Part shown: in pieces, positions 52,398-61,129 of the stretch
Layout: each line of letters starts with the position of its first letter
Numbering within the stretch: the first letter of the stretch is position 1
Assembly: GCA_964422295.1 (NCBI GenBank)
Contig: CAYRAM010000013.1
Location: 21,465 to 85,464, forward strand
Direction: 5' to 3'
Origin: UBA12191 sp964422295
GTDB taxonomy: Bacteria; Planctomycetota; UBA8108; UBA1146
DNA length: 64,000 bases
Program-made: the position numbers and the translations under genes
The notes under the pieces: model-generated
The model's input: only the letters and a program-made list of their open reading frames with translations
What the model was told of the DNA's origin: nothing
Database searches by the model: none

Positions 52398-53927
52398 TCA
52401 GACTCCGTGGATCGATCGAACCTTGCGATCCATGTGGTCGAGGAAGATCGCCGGGTCGAGCCCTTTGCCGACCGCCCTCTCTAGCAGGTCGAGGGGCATG
52501 TACTGTCTTCCATGGCGGTGGATCCGTTCCCGCAACCACTCCAGAATCTCGCCGAATCGTCCTGCGGCGACTTCCGTATCGATATCTATCTCGCGGGAGA
52601 TGGCCTCGTGGAATTGGGCAGAGTAGAGCGAGCCCAACAAGTAGGTCGGGAAATAGCCGAACGCTCCGAAACTCCAGTGGATATCCTGCAGCACCCCATC
52701 CTTGAAGTTGGGAGGGGTCAATCCCAGATATTCCTGCATCTTTTCATTCCATGCCCCTGGAAGATCACCGACCTCCAGTTCACCACCGAAGAGGGCCTGT
52801 TCCACTTCAAAGCGCAGTGCGATGTGCAAGCCGTAGGTGACTTCATCCGCATCGACCCGGATCAACGATGGCTTGACCGGGTTGACGGCGATCGCCATGT
52901 CGTTCGCAGAAACATCTTCGAGGATTCGCGGGAAGTACTCTTTCATCTTTGGCAGAAAGTAGGCCCAAAATGCTTCCGTCCTGCCGATATCGTTCTCCCA
53001 GAACCGCGATTGGGACTCATGGATTCCCAAAGAGATCGCATCGCACATGGGGGTGTGAATCCACTTCTCATCGAAGCCTTGCTCGTACATGGCATGGCCC
53101 GCTTCATGGATGACCCCGTAGAGATTGCTGGTGAAGTTGTCTTCATAGACTCGGGTCGTAATGCGCACATCGAAGGGAGCAACAGGAGAGGTGCAGAATG
53201 GGTGGGAGGTCAGATCAAGCCCGCCTCTGTCAAAGTCGTAGCCCAATTCACTTGCCACATCGCGGGAAAAGTCGAGTTGCCGATTTTTATCCCAGGGTCC
53301 TCGGCAAAACTCCGGCTCCGGGAGTGAGCGGGCGACGACCCGCTCGATGATCTCCTTGAGGCCCGGGACCACCTGTCTGCAAATGGCTGCGAAGGACTCA
53401 CTGGTCATTCCGCGTTCATGCTTGTTGATCAGGACATCGTAGAGGCAGTCCTCCTGATCGCGCAGATACTCCGCTTCCGCCTTTTGCAATTCGACCTGCC
53501 GCGACAGCATCGGGGCGTATGCAGAAAAGTCATCCTCTTCCCGCGCCCGTTGCCACGCCTGGATCGATTTGGAGTTGACCTCCGCCGTTTCGGTGGCGTG
53601 TTCAACGGGGATCTTCAGCGATTTTTCGTAATCGTAGCGCACCTCGCGGACCATCCCCTGGAGAGATTCATCGCCGCAAGCAAAGGCCGCCTCTTCCGCT
53701 CGCTCGATGCACTCACCCAATGCGGGGTCCTGTGCGCGCTTGTGGCAGATCCCTGCCAATTCTCCGAGTGCTTCGGCACGAACCGCCCCCCCACTGGAAG
53801 GCATGTGCGTCTCTTGGTCCCAGGAGAGGATCGTCGAAGCATGATCGATCAACCCGATCTTTCTCAGCTGCTCCCGCAGTTGGGTGATGGCTTCATGTTC
53901 GGTGTCCGTCATTTTATCGATGGTCAT
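52398..53927 (-). CDS. Carboxypeptidase M32 (Taq family)
   Basis: 509 residues, the normal M32 size. The zinc site is HEAGH (274-278) with the third ligand in HESQSRFWEN (303-312), and SHPFCTSPVAPFDVRITTRV is the family-conserved preceding segment. It removes C-terminal amino acids from peptides in the cytoplasm. ATG 53927 overlaps the thymidine kinase stop by ATGA, and the flavoprotein gene follows after 3 bp, so the three genes are likely one transcript. Confidence 0.95.
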   Translation of the reverse strand: MTIDKMTDTEHEAITQLREQLRKIGLIDHASTILSWDQETHMPSSGGAVRAEALGELAGICHKRAQDPALGECIERAEEAAFACGDESLQGMVREVRYDYEKSLKIPVEHATETAEVNSKSIQAWQRAREEDDFSAYAPMLSRQVELQKAEAEYLRDQEDCLYDVLINKHERGMTSESFAAICRQVVPGLKEIIERVVARSLPEPEFCRGPWDKNRQLDFSRDVASELGYDFDRGGLDLTSHPFCTSPVAPFDVRITTRVYEDNFTSNLYGVIHEAGHAMYEQGFDEKWIHTPMCDAISLGIHESQSRFWENDIGRTEAFWAYFLPKMKEYFPRILEDVSANDMAIAVNPVKPSLIRVDADEVTYGLHIALRFEVEQALFGGELEVGDLPGAWNEKMQEYLGLTPPNFKDGVLQDIHWSFGAFGYFPTYLLGSLYSAQFHEAISREIDIDTEVAAGRFGEILEWLRERIHRHGRQYMPLDLLERAVGKGLDPAIFLDHMDRKVRSIHGV

Positions 53928-54538
53928 GCCAACTCCCTGTCTCTTGCTGAATCGAGCAACTCTTCGTAGGAATCCAATTCCAACTCTTCAGTGTAGTGAA
54001 CCGAGCAGACCGGCTGAAAAGTTTCGTCCCCTGCCACCTGTTGGCTCGGTCCATCCAGATGTGCAACTCCACCGATCGACTTCAGATTGAAGATGGCCTT
54101 GCGATTACAGCGGTGGCAGGTGGTTTTGACCTCTTCGATGGAATCGGCGAGTTCGAGCAATCTTTGACTTCCCGGGAAAAGTCGCGTCCTGAAATCACTG
54201 CGCAATCCATAACAGATCACCGGGACCCGCTTGCGATCAACGACATCCCTCAATTGATCGATGTGCTGCGGTTGGAAAAATTGGACCTCGTCGACGAGGA
54301 CACACTGAACCCCTTCGAAGTGCTCCACTGCGATTCGATCATCGGCGGAGATCACCATGTGGGCTTCCCGGCTCAGGCCGGCTCGCGAGGTGACATCCGT
54401 TTGGCCGTAACGATCGTCAAATCCGGGCTTGATGACGACGACCTTTTTTCCCTGACGCTCATAATTGTGGGCGACCGCAAGGAGATTCAGAGTTTTGGCA
54501 CTACCCACGGTTCCATGCCTGAAGTACAACTTTGCCAA
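53924..54538 (-). CDS. tdk: Thymidine kinase (type II)
   Basis: 204 residues. The P-loop is GTVGSAKT (9-16), VDEVQFFQPQHIDQL is the Walker-B-like and base-binding segment, and VICYGLRSDFRTRLFPGSQRLLELAD plus CHRCNRKAIFNL hold the lasso and zinc-binding Cys. It phosphorylates thymidine for nucleotide salvage. The start is TTG 54538, four bases after GGAGG. It is followed by the carboxypeptidase with ATGA overlap and preceded by a 65-bp gap from the DUF4340 gene. Confidence 0.95.
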   Translation of the reverse strand: MAKLYFRHGTVGSAKTLNLLAVAHNYERQGKKVVVIKPGFDDRYGQTDVTSRAGLSREAHMVISADDRIAVEHFEGVQCVLVDEVQFFQPQHIDQLRDVVDRKRVPVICYGLRSDFRTRLFPGSQRLLELADSIEEVKTTCHRCNRKAIFNLKSIGGVAHLDGPSQQVAGDETFQPVCSVHYTEELELDSYEELLDSARDRELA

Positions 54539-54603
54539 AATGCCTCCATCCGGGAAAAACCTGACGAGCAGATTAAACCCGGATGGCTCGCCATTCCATG
54601 CCC

Positions 54604-55710
54604 CTAGCCCTCTTCTGCAGGATTCCCTGTTGCAGGTGCAGCCGTCTCCCCTTCTGGGGCAGCATCTCCGCTCTCCTCTTCGACCTCAGGCTCTACCGCT
54701 TTCAGCTCTTCCAACCCCTTGATCAGCCCATCCCGAACCCAATCCCGGGTGACGACGATGCGCGGATCACCTTTGAGCCGGGCGGCGACCCCTTCACCCC
54801 CAAAGGGAAGTTCTTGTGGAGATCCAAACTCGAGGATGATGCGGCTGTCGTCCACAAGGATCACTTCGATGGATGCGGTGGGTTTGTCGAGACCCGCCCC
54901 TTCTTCGTCGTCGGGATCCAGAGGCCCCTCGCAGCGGACATTTTTCATCGATGAAATCAGGCCCTTGACCGTGTTGGTATCGGCACGCAGATTTTCCGGC
55001 TCACGAATCCACCACTCCGGATCGGTGCCACTCTGAACCAATTCACCCGATTCGCCGCTCACGGTTTCTGCCGGTGCGCCGGGAGCCCACTCGAGAACGA
55101 TGCGGTCATCTCCGCGAGTCAGAATCAATTCACGAACCTTTGAATCTTCCGGCAATTGATAGAGCATCTTGTGAAACCAAAGTTGTGCTGAAAGTTCCTC
55201 CCCTGACAGTGCAGGTCTGCGTTTGAGATTGGGTTTGACGCTGAAGACTTGATCCTGATTCGACAACCGCAAAAAGGTACGTCCCGTCCCATCGCTTTTG
55301 CCAAGAACGAGATCGACGACAGGCGCCATATCGAGATTCTTGAGGACCACACGAATGCCCTGCTCCGAATCCACTTCAAAAGTCCCGTGACTTGCGGAGC
55401 TCTCACCTCTCTTTTCCGCATCGGACACGGCGGTGAGATCGTCGAAGAATCTGAGGATTTGATCCCGATCTGCGGATGAATCCCACAGCGTTGGCAGGTA
55501 CCAGTCCTTGCCCTTGCGACGAATCTGGAAAGAGGTGTCACCTTTGCTCAACTCGATGGCATCGATCAGCTCCTGATTAAGCTGGGCCAGGAGCACCAAT
55601 TCTTCCGGTGGCCCGGTGATTTCAGTGTAATCCTCGCGTTGATCGACGTAGAGCAACCCTGCGGAAACGAGAATCAGGATCACCATGATGACGACGCTGT
55701 TCTTGTTCAA
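54604..55710 (-). CDS. DUF4340 protein, Gld-type ABC operon partner
   Basis: 368 residues. An N-terminal membrane helix (VVIMVILILVSAGLLYV) is followed by a beta-rich domain with ELIDAIELSKGDTSFQIRRKGKDWYLP, then repeats of the same register (KVRELILTRGDDRIVLEW). This is the DUF4340 pattern. The end is acidic and Ala-rich. The start is a TTG at 55710 after GGAGGAGAG, overlapping the stop of the GldG-like gene (TTGA). Such proteins usually sit beside GldG-type proteins; its precise function is unknown to me. Confidence 0.82.
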   Translation of the reverse strand: MNKNSVVIMVILILVSAGLLYVDQREDYTEITGPPEELVLLAQLNQELIDAIELSKGDTSFQIRRKGKDWYLPTLWDSSADRDQILRFFDDLTAVSDAEKRGESSASHGTFEVDSEQGIRVVLKNLDMAPVVDLVLGKSDGTGRTFLRLSNQDQVFSVKPNLKRRPALSGEELSAQLWFHKMLYQLPEDSKVRELILTRGDDRIVLEWAPGAPAETVSGESGELVQSGTDPEWWIREPENLRADTNTVKGLISSMKNVRCEGPLDPDDEEGAGLDKPTASIEVILVDDSRIILEFGSPQELPFGGEGVAARLKGDPRIVVTRDWVRDGLIKGLEELKAVEPEVEEESGDAAPEGETAAPATGNPAEEG

Positions 55711-57557
55711 CTCTCCTCCTCTTCGTCACCACCCCCAGTGGATGCATTACCCCCCTCAGTGGATACCTGGAGCATGTGCAAAGCCTCATGTTGACGCGCT
55801 GCACTTCTCTTGCTGGCGGAGATCAATCCGTAAATCACAGAAAGAAGAAGGGGAATGCCCACCAAATTGCCGTAGGTCGCCAGTAATCTCTCCTCCCGGG
55901 TCGTTTCACGAAGTGCGCTGGAGATCTGCACCTTGCCGCGAATCTTTGCCAGGTCCGGATCGAGAGCGAGAGCCTCGATCGATCCCATCAGAAATCCGAC
56001 ATTGGTCCGATACATGCTGAGGGACGTGTACTTGGCCAGGTCTGCGGATGCGATGAGCAGAATCCGCGATTCTGCAGACTCCGTCTCCTCAACCAAGGGT
56101 GCATCCTCTTCTTCACCGGTCACCTCCAGGGTGGGATCCCAGGAGGGGACCTTGGAGCCGACCTCAAAGGTGGATGGGAAACTCCCCTCCGCCACGAGAG
56201 CGAGCACTCTGCTCTTCTGCATTCCCGGGTCCTTGGGTGGCGTCACCATCGGGCCCGAGACCGCCGGCCCGAAGGGGGTCAGCCAGGAATCCTTGTCCGA
56301 CATTGCCAGGGGAGTGATTTCAATCCCGGCAGCCGTGGCCACTGCTTCATTGATGATCAATGGGCTGGCGAAGGGGAACACCAACGCCTGGACTCCCCGG
56401 GTGAAAGGAGAGGTCTCATCGAGATTGTTGCCGGAAGAACCGGGGCAGACAGGGAAGGGTTGGGGCACCCGCATGCGCAGTCCCAGCGGTCCCTCTGTCA
56501 CCGTTTCGATACTCCCACACTGGCGCTGACTGGAGACGATCATGTTCGGTTGAATGTCGATGCCCCACGGCCCAAAACTCTCTGACAATCCCGGTGACAA
56601 CGGGGTGAGTTGGAAACCCCTGTCCATGCTCCCGGATGTCGTCGAGGCGAGGATCATCGCTGGCCGTCCGGAACGGATCGAAGATTCGATCTCGTAGCGC
56701 TGACGCGGAGTCGTACCATTCGGTTCGGCGATGATCAGCAGTTGCGCTTCTGCGGGGACCAGGGATTCTTCCGTCAACTCAACCTTGCGGACCTCGAAAC
56801 GTTCAGCGAGAGCATCGAGGATCGGGTCGAAGTGACTCATCGGCGCCGGCAACGGTGATCCATCGGGTCCCTGGGTGATCACATCCTCCGGTCGCCCCTG
56901 GAAAAATGCGACCACCGGCTTGCTCTGCAGGGTCAATTTGGCGATGCGGCTGACCAGTTCGTATTCCAGTCCCTCCAATGAGGTATGTACCGGAATCCCT
57001 TCACTCTCCCGATCCAGGTACTTGAGAACGATGGCGCTGTAGAAGGGCACCACTTCGATGCCGTCCTCCTTGACCGATCGACCCTGAAGTTCGGGGATCC
57101 CTTGCTGGGCGAGTTCCTGTTTCTTGGTATCCGCAGGAGAAGTGGGGCCACCCATGAAAGCAGCCATCGGATCCGACTCGGCTTCTTCCCCATCCTCAGA
57201 CTGCTCCTTGACGTATTGCTCGACGACCCGGGCAGGATCGATCACTTTGACATCGACCCTTCCCCCCGCATCCTCGGCAGCTCTTTTGAACTCATCGAGA
57301 TAATCCACCGTATCACGGCGCAAATTTTGCAGCCCCGAGGGCAACTTTTCACTGACCCAATACTCCAACGTCACCGGTTCCTGCAAACGAGAAAGAATCT
57401 TTCCCGTTTCCGGACTGATGGTGTGGATGCCTGCGGCAGTCAGGTCGAGACGCTGGTCAAACTTGCGAGCGACTCCATTGACCAAAACAAGCAGCACGAC
57501 GAGCACCACCATCGAGGCGGTCCATTGAAGCAGGAATTGTCTTTTTCTTTCGACCAT
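55707..57557 (-). CDS. GldG-like auxiliary protein of an ABC transporter
   Basis: 616 residues. An N-terminal helix (WTASMVVLVVLLVLVNGVA) and a C-terminal helix (GNLVGIPLLLSVIYGLISA) flank a large extracytoplasmic region. RLDLTAAGIHTISPETGKILSRLQEPVTLEYW marks the ABC_transp_aux / GldG family. The middle has an unusually long Asp/Glu/Pro-rich stretch. In gliding Bacteroidota GldA-GldF-GldG form an ABC complex, but similar clusters in other phyla have unknown substrates. ATG 57557 follows AGGGGGCAGC and lies 9 bp after the permease stop. Confidence 0.86.
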   Translation of the reverse strand: MVERKRQFLLQWTASMVVLVVLLVLVNGVARKFDQRLDLTAAGIHTISPETGKILSRLQEPVTLEYWVSEKLPSGLQNLRRDTVDYLDEFKRAAEDAGGRVDVKVIDPARVVEQYVKEQSEDGEEAESDPMAAFMGGPTSPADTKKQELAQQGIPELQGRSVKEDGIEVVPFYSAIVLKYLDRESEGIPVHTSLEGLEYELVSRIAKLTLQSKPVVAFFQGRPEDVITQGPDGSPLPAPMSHFDPILDALAERFEVRKVELTEESLVPAEAQLLIIAEPNGTTPRQRYEIESSIRSGRPAMILASTTSGSMDRGFQLTPLSPGLSESFGPWGIDIQPNMIVSSQRQCGSIETVTEGPLGLRMRVPQPFPVCPGSSGNNLDETSPFTRGVQALVFPFASPLIINEAVATAAGIEITPLAMSDKDSWLTPFGPAVSGPMVTPPKDPGMQKSRVLALVAEGSFPSTFEVGSKVPSWDPTLEVTGEEEDAPLVEETESAESRILLIASADLAKYTSLSMYRTNVGFLMGSIEALALDPDLAKIRGKVQISSALRETTREERLLATYGNLVGIPLLLSVIYGLISASKRSAARQHEALHMLQVSTEGGNASTGGGDEEEES

Positions 57558-57565
57558 GCTGCCCC

Positions 57566-58300
57566 CTATTGCTTCTTCAACTCAACCTGAAACACGCACA
57601 GTGTCAGGAAGAGAGTGGTGCCGGAAAGGAAATAAACCACATCGCTGAGAGCGAGCACTCCGCGCTCGATCGCCTGAAAGTGGGATTGAACCCCGAGGGA
57701 TTCGATCACCCGCGCCAGGACGGGTTGCGCCGAGGAGATGTACGATGCGAAGTCGGGGCTGAGTGCGAGCACCAACATGATCCCCACCGTCACACCCAGC
57801 AACATCGAGACGACCTGGTTACTGGAGAGGGCGGAAACCCAACAGCCGAGAGCGAGAAACATCATTCCCGCAAGGACGGTGCCGATATATCCACCGATGA
57901 TCGGTCCCCAATCCATCGTACTGGAGGCGAGCCATCCCAGCGTCGCAGGTATTCCGAGGCTGGCGATCACACTCACCAGCAAGACCACAACCGCGGCGAG
58001 CCATTTGCCGATGACCAGATCCCGAGATCGGATCGGCAATGAAAGGAGTACCTCCGTACTGCCAGTGCGAATCTCTTCAGCCCACAAGCGCATCGTTACC
58101 GCCGGCGCAAAAACCATCATGATGAAGGGGGTCAATCCAAACCAGACCCGCATATCTGCACTCTCGATGATGAAGAATGGCGAGTACTGGAAGAAGAAGA
58201 AGGACATGATCGTCATCTGCACGGCGATCACGATCCACGCGATGGGGGTTCTGAAAAATGCTCCACACTCCCTGCGCGTCACAACCATGATCGGATTCAT
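57566..58300 (-). CDS. ABC transporter permease, GldF-like
   Basis: 244 residues with about six hydrophobic helices, beginning VTRRECGAFFRTPIAWIVIAVQMTIMSFFFF. The N-terminal basic start and FAPAVTMRLWAEEIRTGSTEVLLSLPIRS, which precedes the next helix, are typical of ABC-2 permeases paired with GldA-type ATPases. ATG 58300 follows GGAGG by six bases and overlaps the ATPase stop (ATGA). It should form the membrane pore with the preceding ATPase; substrate unknown. Confidence 0.9.
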   Translation of the reverse strand: MNPIMVVTRRECGAFFRTPIAWIVIAVQMTIMSFFFFQYSPFFIIESADMRVWFGLTPFIMMVFAPAVTMRLWAEEIRTGSTEVLLSLPIRSRDLVIGKWLAAVVVLLVSVIASLGIPATLGWLASSTMDWGPIIGGYIGTVLAGMMFLALGCWVSALSSNQVVSMLLGVTVGIMLVLALSPDFASYISSAQPVLARVIESLGVQSHFQAIERGVLALSDVVYFLSGTTLFLTLCVFQVELKKQ

Positions 58301-59295
58301 CGCTGACCTCCCTTGGCTCCGGTGAGCCTCAGATAAACCTGCTCCAGGGATTCACGGGATTTCTCCACACTGACGAGATTGCCACCCTTGGCAGCCACAG
58401 CCGCCGAGAGCTGTTGAAGGTCAGGGGTGCCTTCTCCCAGCCAATCGTGGATCATCTCACCGGGTGCTCCCGATTCTCCGGGCCCACAGCCCAGATCGGA
58501 ACAGGCTGAATCGTCGAGGGGGACGCCGCTGATGACGATGCGCCAACCCCCTTGCTCATCGCCGGTCAGTTCTTCGGGGGTCCCATCGGCGATCAGGCGA
58601 CCCGAATTGATGACGATGATGCGGGTACAGATCGCAGCGATTTCCTGAAGGATGTGCGTACTGAAGATGATGGCTCGCTCACGGGCGAGTTCGGTAATCA
58701 ACTCTCGCACTTCGATGATCTGACGCGGATCGAGTCCGTTGGTCGGTTCATCGAGGATCACCACATCCGGATCGTGGATCAGCGCCTGTGCCAACCCCAC
58801 CCGCTGCCGAAAGCCCTTTGAGAGTGTTTCGCAGCGACGACGCAGCATCGGACTCAGTCCAAGCCTCGCCCCGAGTTTGGCGATGCGATTCTCCAGATCG
58901 GTTCCCGAGAGGCCGCGGGCACCACCGACGAATCGCAGATAATCGATCACTTCCATCTCATCGTAGAGGGGGATGCTCTCGGGGAGAAATCCGAAACCAA
59001 TCCGTGCGCTCAGCGGATCCTGCGAAATTTCGATCCCTTTGATCTTGGCCTCACCCCGATCGGGTGCGATCAATCCGGTGATCATGCGCAGCGTCGTGCT
59101 CTTGCCCGCTCCATTGGGGCCAAGAAATCCGAGGATTTCACCTCGATGGACATTGAATGAAACATCATCCACTGCCAGCGTCGCACCAAAAGTCCTGCGC
59201 AGACCATGCGCCTCGATCAGGGGCGCAGGGCCCCCGGGAGCGACAGCCGCTTCAGGAATGGATGCGGGAGTTTCGACTGGGAGTTCCGTCGACAT
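58297..59295 (-). CDS. ABC transporter ATP-binding protein, GldA-like
   Basis: 332 residues. Walker A GPNGAGKSTTL, the signature LSKGFRQRVGLAQAL, Walker B VVILDEPTNGLDP and the switch His in IIFSTHIL are intact. The first 25 residues are an Ala/Pro-rich leader and the C-terminal 90 residues an extra domain, as in ABC-2 exporters. It is the first gene of the gldA-gldF-gldG-DUF4340 order and ATG 59295 follows GGAAGAG. It probably energises an exporter or complex at the inner membrane. Confidence 0.93.
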   Translation of the reverse strand: MSTELPVETPASIPEAAVAPGGPAPLIEAHGLRRTFGATLAVDDVSFNVHRGEILGFLGPNGAGKSTTLRMITGLIAPDRGEAKIKGIEISQDPLSARIGFGFLPESIPLYDEMEVIDYLRFVGGARGLSGTDLENRIAKLGARLGLSPMLRRRCETLSKGFRQRVGLAQALIHDPDVVILDEPTNGLDPRQIIEVRELITELARERAIIFSTHILQEIAAICTRIIVINSGRLIADGTPEELTGDEQGGWRIVISGVPLDDSACSDLGCGPGESGAPGEMIHDWLGEGTPDLQQLSAAVAAKGGNLVSVEKSRESLEQVYLRLTGAKGGQR

Positions 59296-59394
59296 GGGGA
59301 GACTCTTCCTTTCAGCCTTGACCGAGTTTCACTCGGGTCCTTGCGGCTCACAGGATGAAAGAAAGAGTGTACTAAAATCAAGTAGTCTCGGCTT

Positions 59395-59877
59395 TTAGGA
59401 GACCCATCTCTTCAGTTCTGACAGGTTACGGATGTCGCGTCCATAGAGCAGAGCCCTGGCCCCAACCCGCTGCGCTTCAGCCATGTTGGCGGGGGCGTCA
59501 TCGACAAAGAGGACCTCTTTCGCAGAGATTTTGACCCCCAGCTTCTCTCGGATTTCAGCGAGAATATCGAGGATCGCCTCCCCTTTCTCCTGCAATCCGT
59601 AACGGGGTTGAAAGAAGCGGTCACGAATCCCGAAGACTTCGAGGATCTCGTTACAGGTCTCCTCCTGTGATCGACAGACGAGGGAAGAGATCCCCCCGTG
59701 TCTATGAATCGCTTTGAGCAACCGGCGGGTCCCCTGTCTCAATCGAACGCTGGAATTTTCGCTGCGCGCCAGGTGGGACTCTTCCAGTTCGAAGGGGCCT
59801 TCAAAGGGTTTGACCCCTTCTTGGTCGGTGCACCACAGCGTCTCATCGAGATCGAATACGTACAGTTTGAAAGGCAT
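59395..59877 (-). CDS. HAD-superfamily phosphatase (MDP-1-like)
   Basis: About 160 residues from ATG 59877, five bases after GGAG; an in-frame upstream start at 59913 exists. Motif I is YVFDLDETLW, motif II is SLVCRSQEE and motif IV is VLFVDDAPANMAEAQRVGA. The absence of a cap and the DLDETLW form resemble magnesium-dependent phosphatase-1 and related small HAD proteins. Substrates are unknown; MDP-1 acts on protein phosphotyrosine or sugar amines in other systems. It lies downstream of a coiled-coil gene on the same strand. Confidence 0.8.
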   Translation of the reverse strand: MPFKLYVFDLDETLWCTDQEGVKPFEGPFELEESHLARSENSSVRLRQGTRRLLKAIHRHGGISSLVCRSQEETCNEILEVFGIRDRFFQPRYGLQEKGEAILDILAEIREKLGVKISAKEVLFVDDAPANMAEAQRVGARALLYGRDIRNLSELKRWVS

Positions 59878-60012
59878 GAGATCTCCGCTCCAGGCTACGG
59901 AACCGGTTCTCAAGGGGAGACCCGAGAGGTTCTCCTGCCGAAAGGTTGGAAACCGGCGTTTTCCATAGGGATCCGGAATCGGAGAGTGATCGGACAGTCT
60001 TTTTTCAGCAGA

Positions 60013-60546
60013 TCAAGAATCGGTCTCGAAGGACTCCCCTTGATTCACAGAATCATCTCTCTCAGGAATCGATGCCTCTGCGGATTCGATCCAATTGCGG
60101 GTTCCCGGGCTGAGATAGACTTCGACATGCTCAAATACCTGGCCGTGAAGCAACTCCGGAAGGCGATTCTGGGCGCGCAACTCGTAGGATTGTTGGATGA
60201 TCCCGTCACGCAATTGGCGAAAACGTTGGGCGATCTCTTCATCGACGTGAGGAGCGATATCTTCGACCGTCCACTCTGATGGGATCTCGAGACCGAGGAC
60301 ATCCCCCAGCTCTTCACCGATGATCAGGCGCTGACGTTCTTCATCGACCAGGCGGGCAAGAATGCGATACTCGCGGTTCCCATGCTGGGCGACCGCATCG
60401 TAATCAGCCTGCATACGCGCCTCATCCAGATCGACCATCACCTGGCCCAACTCTTCGTGCAGCTGGTGCAATCGATCCATGATTCCGGAGAGTTCTCCGG
60501 CCAATTGACGGATTTCCACTTTTTGGCGCTGATCGTCGTTCAACAT
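60013..60546 (-). CDS. Coiled-coil protein of unknown function
   Basis: About 177 residues from ATG 60546, just after AGGAAAG; ATG 60588 is also in frame. It is rich in Glu, Gln, Arg and Leu with long helices (IRQLAGELSGIMDRLHQLHEELGQVMVDLDEARM), so it is probably an elongated helical protein. No signal peptide or membrane segment is visible. The look is loosely like chaperone or flagellar-export-type helpers but nothing diagnostic is present. The HAD gene follows about 135 bp downstream. Confidence 0.6.
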   Translation of the reverse strand: MLNDDQRQKVEIRQLAGELSGIMDRLHQLHEELGQVMVDLDEARMQADYDAVAQHGNREYRILARLVDEERQRLIIGEELGDVLGLEIPSEWTVEDIAPHVDEEIAQRFRQLRDGIIQQSYELRAQNRLPELLHGQVFEHVEVYLSPGTRNWIESAEASIPERDDSVNQGESFETDS

Positions 60547-60731
60547 CTTTCCTGTGCCTTTCGGGGGCTCTGCTGATAGGGATGACATCGGCAGTTGGAG
60601 GCGCCAACTGGAGGAGCATCCCAATTATTCCGAAAATGCCCCCTACATGCCTGTTTTATGCCTCTGGAATCGATTCAATAGCTCCCCCGGCGATTGCCTC
60701 GCCGTCGAGGAAGGGTTACCGTCCCGACTCT

Positions 60732-60816
60732 GGGCGGGTGGCGGAACTGGCAGACGCGCCAGATTTAGGTTCTGGTCCCGCAAGGGGTGGGGGTTCGAGT
60801 CCCCCCTCGCCCACCA
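60732..60816 (+). tRNA. tRNA-Leu (anticodon UAG)
   Basis: An 85-nt cloverleaf with encoded CCA. Acceptor GGGCGGG pairs with CTCGCCC; D-arm TGGCGGAACTGGCAGACGC; anticodon stem CCAGA/TCTGG around loop TTTAGGT, anticodon TAG; a long variable arm (TCCCGCAAGGGG-type) as in class II tRNAs; T-arm GGGGG-TTCGAGT-CCCCC; discriminator A. Confidence 0.97.
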
Positions 60817-60871
60817 TTCACTTTCTCAACAAGTATCCCCGGATTCTGCCGGATCAGGAGAGAAGGGCATC

Positions 60872-61081
60872 ATGAACGAAACCGTCTCGAAGGCTGCAGT
60901 TGCAGAGACCCCGGTCGCTCCACCCGCCGGCTGGAACTGGCACAAAATTCTTCTGCGCGCCGCAGCGTTGTTGGTCGCCTTCTCCGCATTCAGGGACCAA
61001 AACCACTTGGATACGACTGAAGAGCTTTGGACCTTTGCAGTCGCCTTCATCATCTTTGCGTTTTCTTGCAAAAAATCGTGA
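60872..61081 (+). CDS. Small membrane protein of unknown function
   Basis: 69 residues. ATG 60872 is preceded by AGGAGAGAAGGG. Two hydrophobic stretches, HKILLRAAALLVAFSAF and LWTFAVAFIIFAFSC, suggest one or two membrane helices. The first 20 residues are Ala/Pro/Val-rich. It lies 55 bp after the tRNA and converges with the aminotransferase gene. No family recognised. Confidence 0.55.
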   Translation: MNETVSKAAVAETPVAPPAGWNWHKILLRAAALLVAFSAFRDQNHLDTTEELWTFAVAFIIFAFSCKKS

Positions 61082-61129
61082 GGCGTGTCTGACGATCGGA
61101 AGCGCGATTCATCGCCGGCTCGACGACCG

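Noticed and set aside
52392..52400. The M32 carboxypeptidase and the flavoprotein-polyferredoxin are in the same frame, separated by UGA and one codon, as if one read-through selenoprotein.
   Set aside because: M32 ends at its normal length, the next gene has its own GTG with GGAG upstream, and there is no redox motif at the UGA. I see no suitable hairpin at the SECIS distance. Coupled separate genes explain it.
59322..59336. Hairpin CCGAGT-TTC-ACTCGG as a terminator between the ABC ATPase and HAD genes.
   Set aside because: It lies upstream of the ATPase start on the minus strand, the stem is only six pairs, and no T-run follows on that strand.
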